Position numbers and translations under genes: made by a program
Part shown: one piece after another, positions 62,901 through 64,000 of the stretch
Layout of the letters: each line of letters starts with the position of its first letter
Position numbering within the stretch: position 1 is the first letter of the stretch
Notes under the pieces: generated by a model
The model's database searches: none
Seen by the model: the letters and a program-made list of their open reading frames with translations, nothing else
What the model was told of the DNA's origin: nothing
Assembly (NCBI RefSeq): GCF_023349125.1
Contig: NZ_JAKIKT010000015.1
Span: forward strand, 1 to 64,000
Length of the DNA stretch: 64,000 bases
Direction: 5' to 3'
DNA from: Shewanella corallii
Lineage (GTDB): Bacteria > Pseudomonadota > Gammaproteobacteria > Enterobacterales > Shewanellaceae

Positions 62901-63050
62901 AGAAGCTTGGCTTGCAGCCAGCACTTCTGTGATTAGGGCCGCTTTGCAAGCGGCGGAAGTCGTGGGTCTCCGACCCACACCCGGGCAAGGGGTGTTGCTT
63001 GTCCAGCACCCCTTGCATCCCCAAGGACACCCCGACTGGCGCTGAAAGCC
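62901..63050. repeat. Hairpin-rich intergenic repeat element
   Basis: Four consecutive inverted repeats: AGAAG..CTTCT (62901-62928), GCCGCTT/AAGCGGC (62938-62954), GTGGGTC/GACCCAC (62962-62978) and CAAGGGGTG/CACCCCTTG (62986-63015). The density and perfection of stems, in a gene-free stretch of higher GC, is typical of dispersed palindromic intergenic elements. Copy number cannot be judged from one window. Confidence 0.65.
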
Positions 63051-63147
63051 CTGTATGACTCAAGAAGAAAATAACTACCGCTCCAGACGATCATCCCTGA
63101 TTCGACTGAAGCTGACTCGGCGTCCATGCCTCGTCCACGTGATTTCC

Positions 63148-63393
63148 TCAATCGTCATCCAGCAGCGCCACATGGGGATTGGAGTGTTCCTTAAACCCCC
63201 GAGTTTCCGCAGTTTCTCTAGCTTTGCTAAGTGCATATTCAAGGCTCCACTCAATACCTGAATCCCAAATGCAGTCGTCATGACATACATGCCACATTAA
63301 TCCGCCTCGGTAGCTGTCAGGGTTGGGTTCGATATAGATAGTCCAGCCGTTTGTCAGCGTTTCTTCATATTCGTTTGAGTCTTGTGTGTGCAT
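63148..63393 (-). CDS. Small protein of unknown function (81 residues)
   Basis: 81 residues from ATG 63393, with GAGG seven bases upstream. The sequence is acidic and soluble, with GWTIYIEPNPDSYRGGLMWH, CHDDCIWDSGIEW and a helix EYALSKARETAETRG. It looks like a real gene by composition and ribosome site. I do not recognise the family. Confidence 0.65.
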   Translation of the reverse strand: MHTQDSNEYEETLTNGWTIYIEPNPDSYRGGLMWHVCHDDCIWDSGIEWSLEYALSKARETAETRGFKEHSNPHVALLDDD

Positions 63394-63541
63394 AGCGGGA
63401 CCTCTTTGGGTGAGTACTGAGGTCAGTATTGGTGAGAGTTGAGGAATGGTCTACGGACTATGAGTCACTTTTGTATATTGTCGGCCCGATTGGATGGGAA
63501 TATGATAGAAAATTAGATGTATAGCTTAGGTGGTTTTTTCT

Positions 63542-63937
63542 ATGGCAGTAAAATCTATCAAGTTTGAGGCGTCGTGTGTAAAAACACTATCCGCTGTTGA
63601 GGCTGAACCAACTAGGTCAAATCAACATGAATTTAATGGTGTTTCTCAACTTAAGAGCATCTTTGGTGAAGTGCGCCGTGAAGACATGAAAGCTTCGTTT
63701 TCTGAGCGGGGTTCCGATGAGATGCATCAATCTTTTTTGACTTGGTATGACGCCAGAGAAAAACATCCTACTCGTTCGGAGTTCAGGCTGTATTTTAAAT
63801 CGAACGCTGTGATGGATGTTGCCAAGGAGGGGGACAACATTGTGATTGGTTTTGATAAAAACGGAAATATCCATTGTGAGTTGATCCCTCAAGGCTCTAA
63901 CTCTCACAGAAGAACCAATGGTTGGGAACCTGGTTAA
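63542..63937 (+). CDS. Small protein, possibly an EcoRII-N-like domain
   Basis: 131 residues from ATG 63542 (an ATG 12 bases upstream is possible). SNQHEFNGVSQLKSIFG, FLTWYDAREKHPTRSEFRLY and KEGDNIVIGFDKNGN resemble, from memory, the N-terminal DNA/effector-binding part of EcoRII-type restriction endonucleases. There is no nuclease domain: the frame ends at a stop 63 bases before the window edge. It could be a stand-alone domain or a remnant of a restriction gene. The likeness is unverified. Confidence 0.55.
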   Translation: MAVKSIKFEASCVKTLSAVEAEPTRSNQHEFNGVSQLKSIFGEVRREDMKASFSERGSDEMHQSFLTWYDAREKHPTRSEFRLYFKSNAVMDVAKEGDNIVIGFDKNGNIHCELIPQGSNSHRRTNGWEPG

Positions 63938-64000
63938 GTGAATGACAATCGCCCCACCTTTCGGCAGGGCAATACTTTTTTACATCACTGTTTTTAATAG

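Noticed and set aside
62933..63151. 72-residue minus-strand frame
   Set aside because: It is composed of the hairpin repeat read backwards and has low-complexity, family-free sequence.
1..64000. Insertion sequences, prophage or integrative element
   Set aside because: No transposase, integrase or phage structural gene was recognised. The tRNA-Asp gene is not followed by an integrase or attachment-site repeat I can see.

Overview
The window reads as chromosomal DNA of a marine gammaproteobacterium, most probably Shewanella or a close relative in the Alteromonadales. The basis is gene order and protein resemblance only (ppc-argE diverging from argCBFGH, gmk-rpoZ-spoT-ridA-trmH, lone argH without an acetyltransferase fusion); no database search was possible. 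Base composition looks close to 50% GC, and I see no integrase, transposase or CRISPR array.

Layout. 1-650: a tRNA-Asp gene followed by a decayed tRNA-Asp copy and a third terminator-only remnant. 651-5232: cinA, a YceB-like lipoprotein, ppc. 5372-12331: arginine biosynthesis, argE diverging from argCBFGH, with ARG-box-like sites beside argE and, upstream of argC, a possible leader peptide ending Arg-Arg-stop followed by a hairpin and a T run. 12404-18507: acyl-CoA synthetase, trmH, ridA, spoT, rpoZ, gmk, all on the minus strand. 18750-21825: a membrane protein, then an overlapping sugar-nucleotidyltransferase/kinase pair.

21900-41181 is a complete aryl-polyene (APE) type biosynthetic cluster. 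Sixteen minus-strand genes form one tightly packed operon: two ketosynthases plus a chain-length factor, ketoreductase, hotdog dehydratase, two acyl carrier proteins, an AMP-ligase fused to a second dehydratase, an ammonia lyase, a thioesterase, acyl- and glycosyl-transferases, and an export group (LolA-like, MMPL, DUF3261). Diverging or downstream are a methyltransferase, a small lipoprotein, an alpha/beta hydrolase and a flavin enzyme carrying halogenase-type motifs.

41235-52446 holds the part I consider most likely to be undescribed. An M60/AcfD-like lipoprotein protease lies beside an FHA-like sigma-54 activator that is translationally coupled to a transmembrane Ser/Thr kinase with a periplasmic TPR region. 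Convergent to the kinase is a 170-residue protein preceded by a near-consensus sigma-54 promoter, and upstream of that lie five tandem genes for roughly 40-residue, highly acidic secreted peptides. The peptides and the 170-residue protein all end in the same GRDWDE tail. My inference is a peptide-kinase-sigma-54 signalling circuit.

52757-63937: yjjG, a LytTR membrane regulator diverging from an acyltransferase, a large surface lipoprotein, an outer-membrane beta-barrel protein, a DUF2955/HlyD efflux pair with a coupled 44-residue membrane peptide, a secreted phosphoesterase-like protein, a hairpin-rich intergenic repeat, and two small uncharacterised genes.
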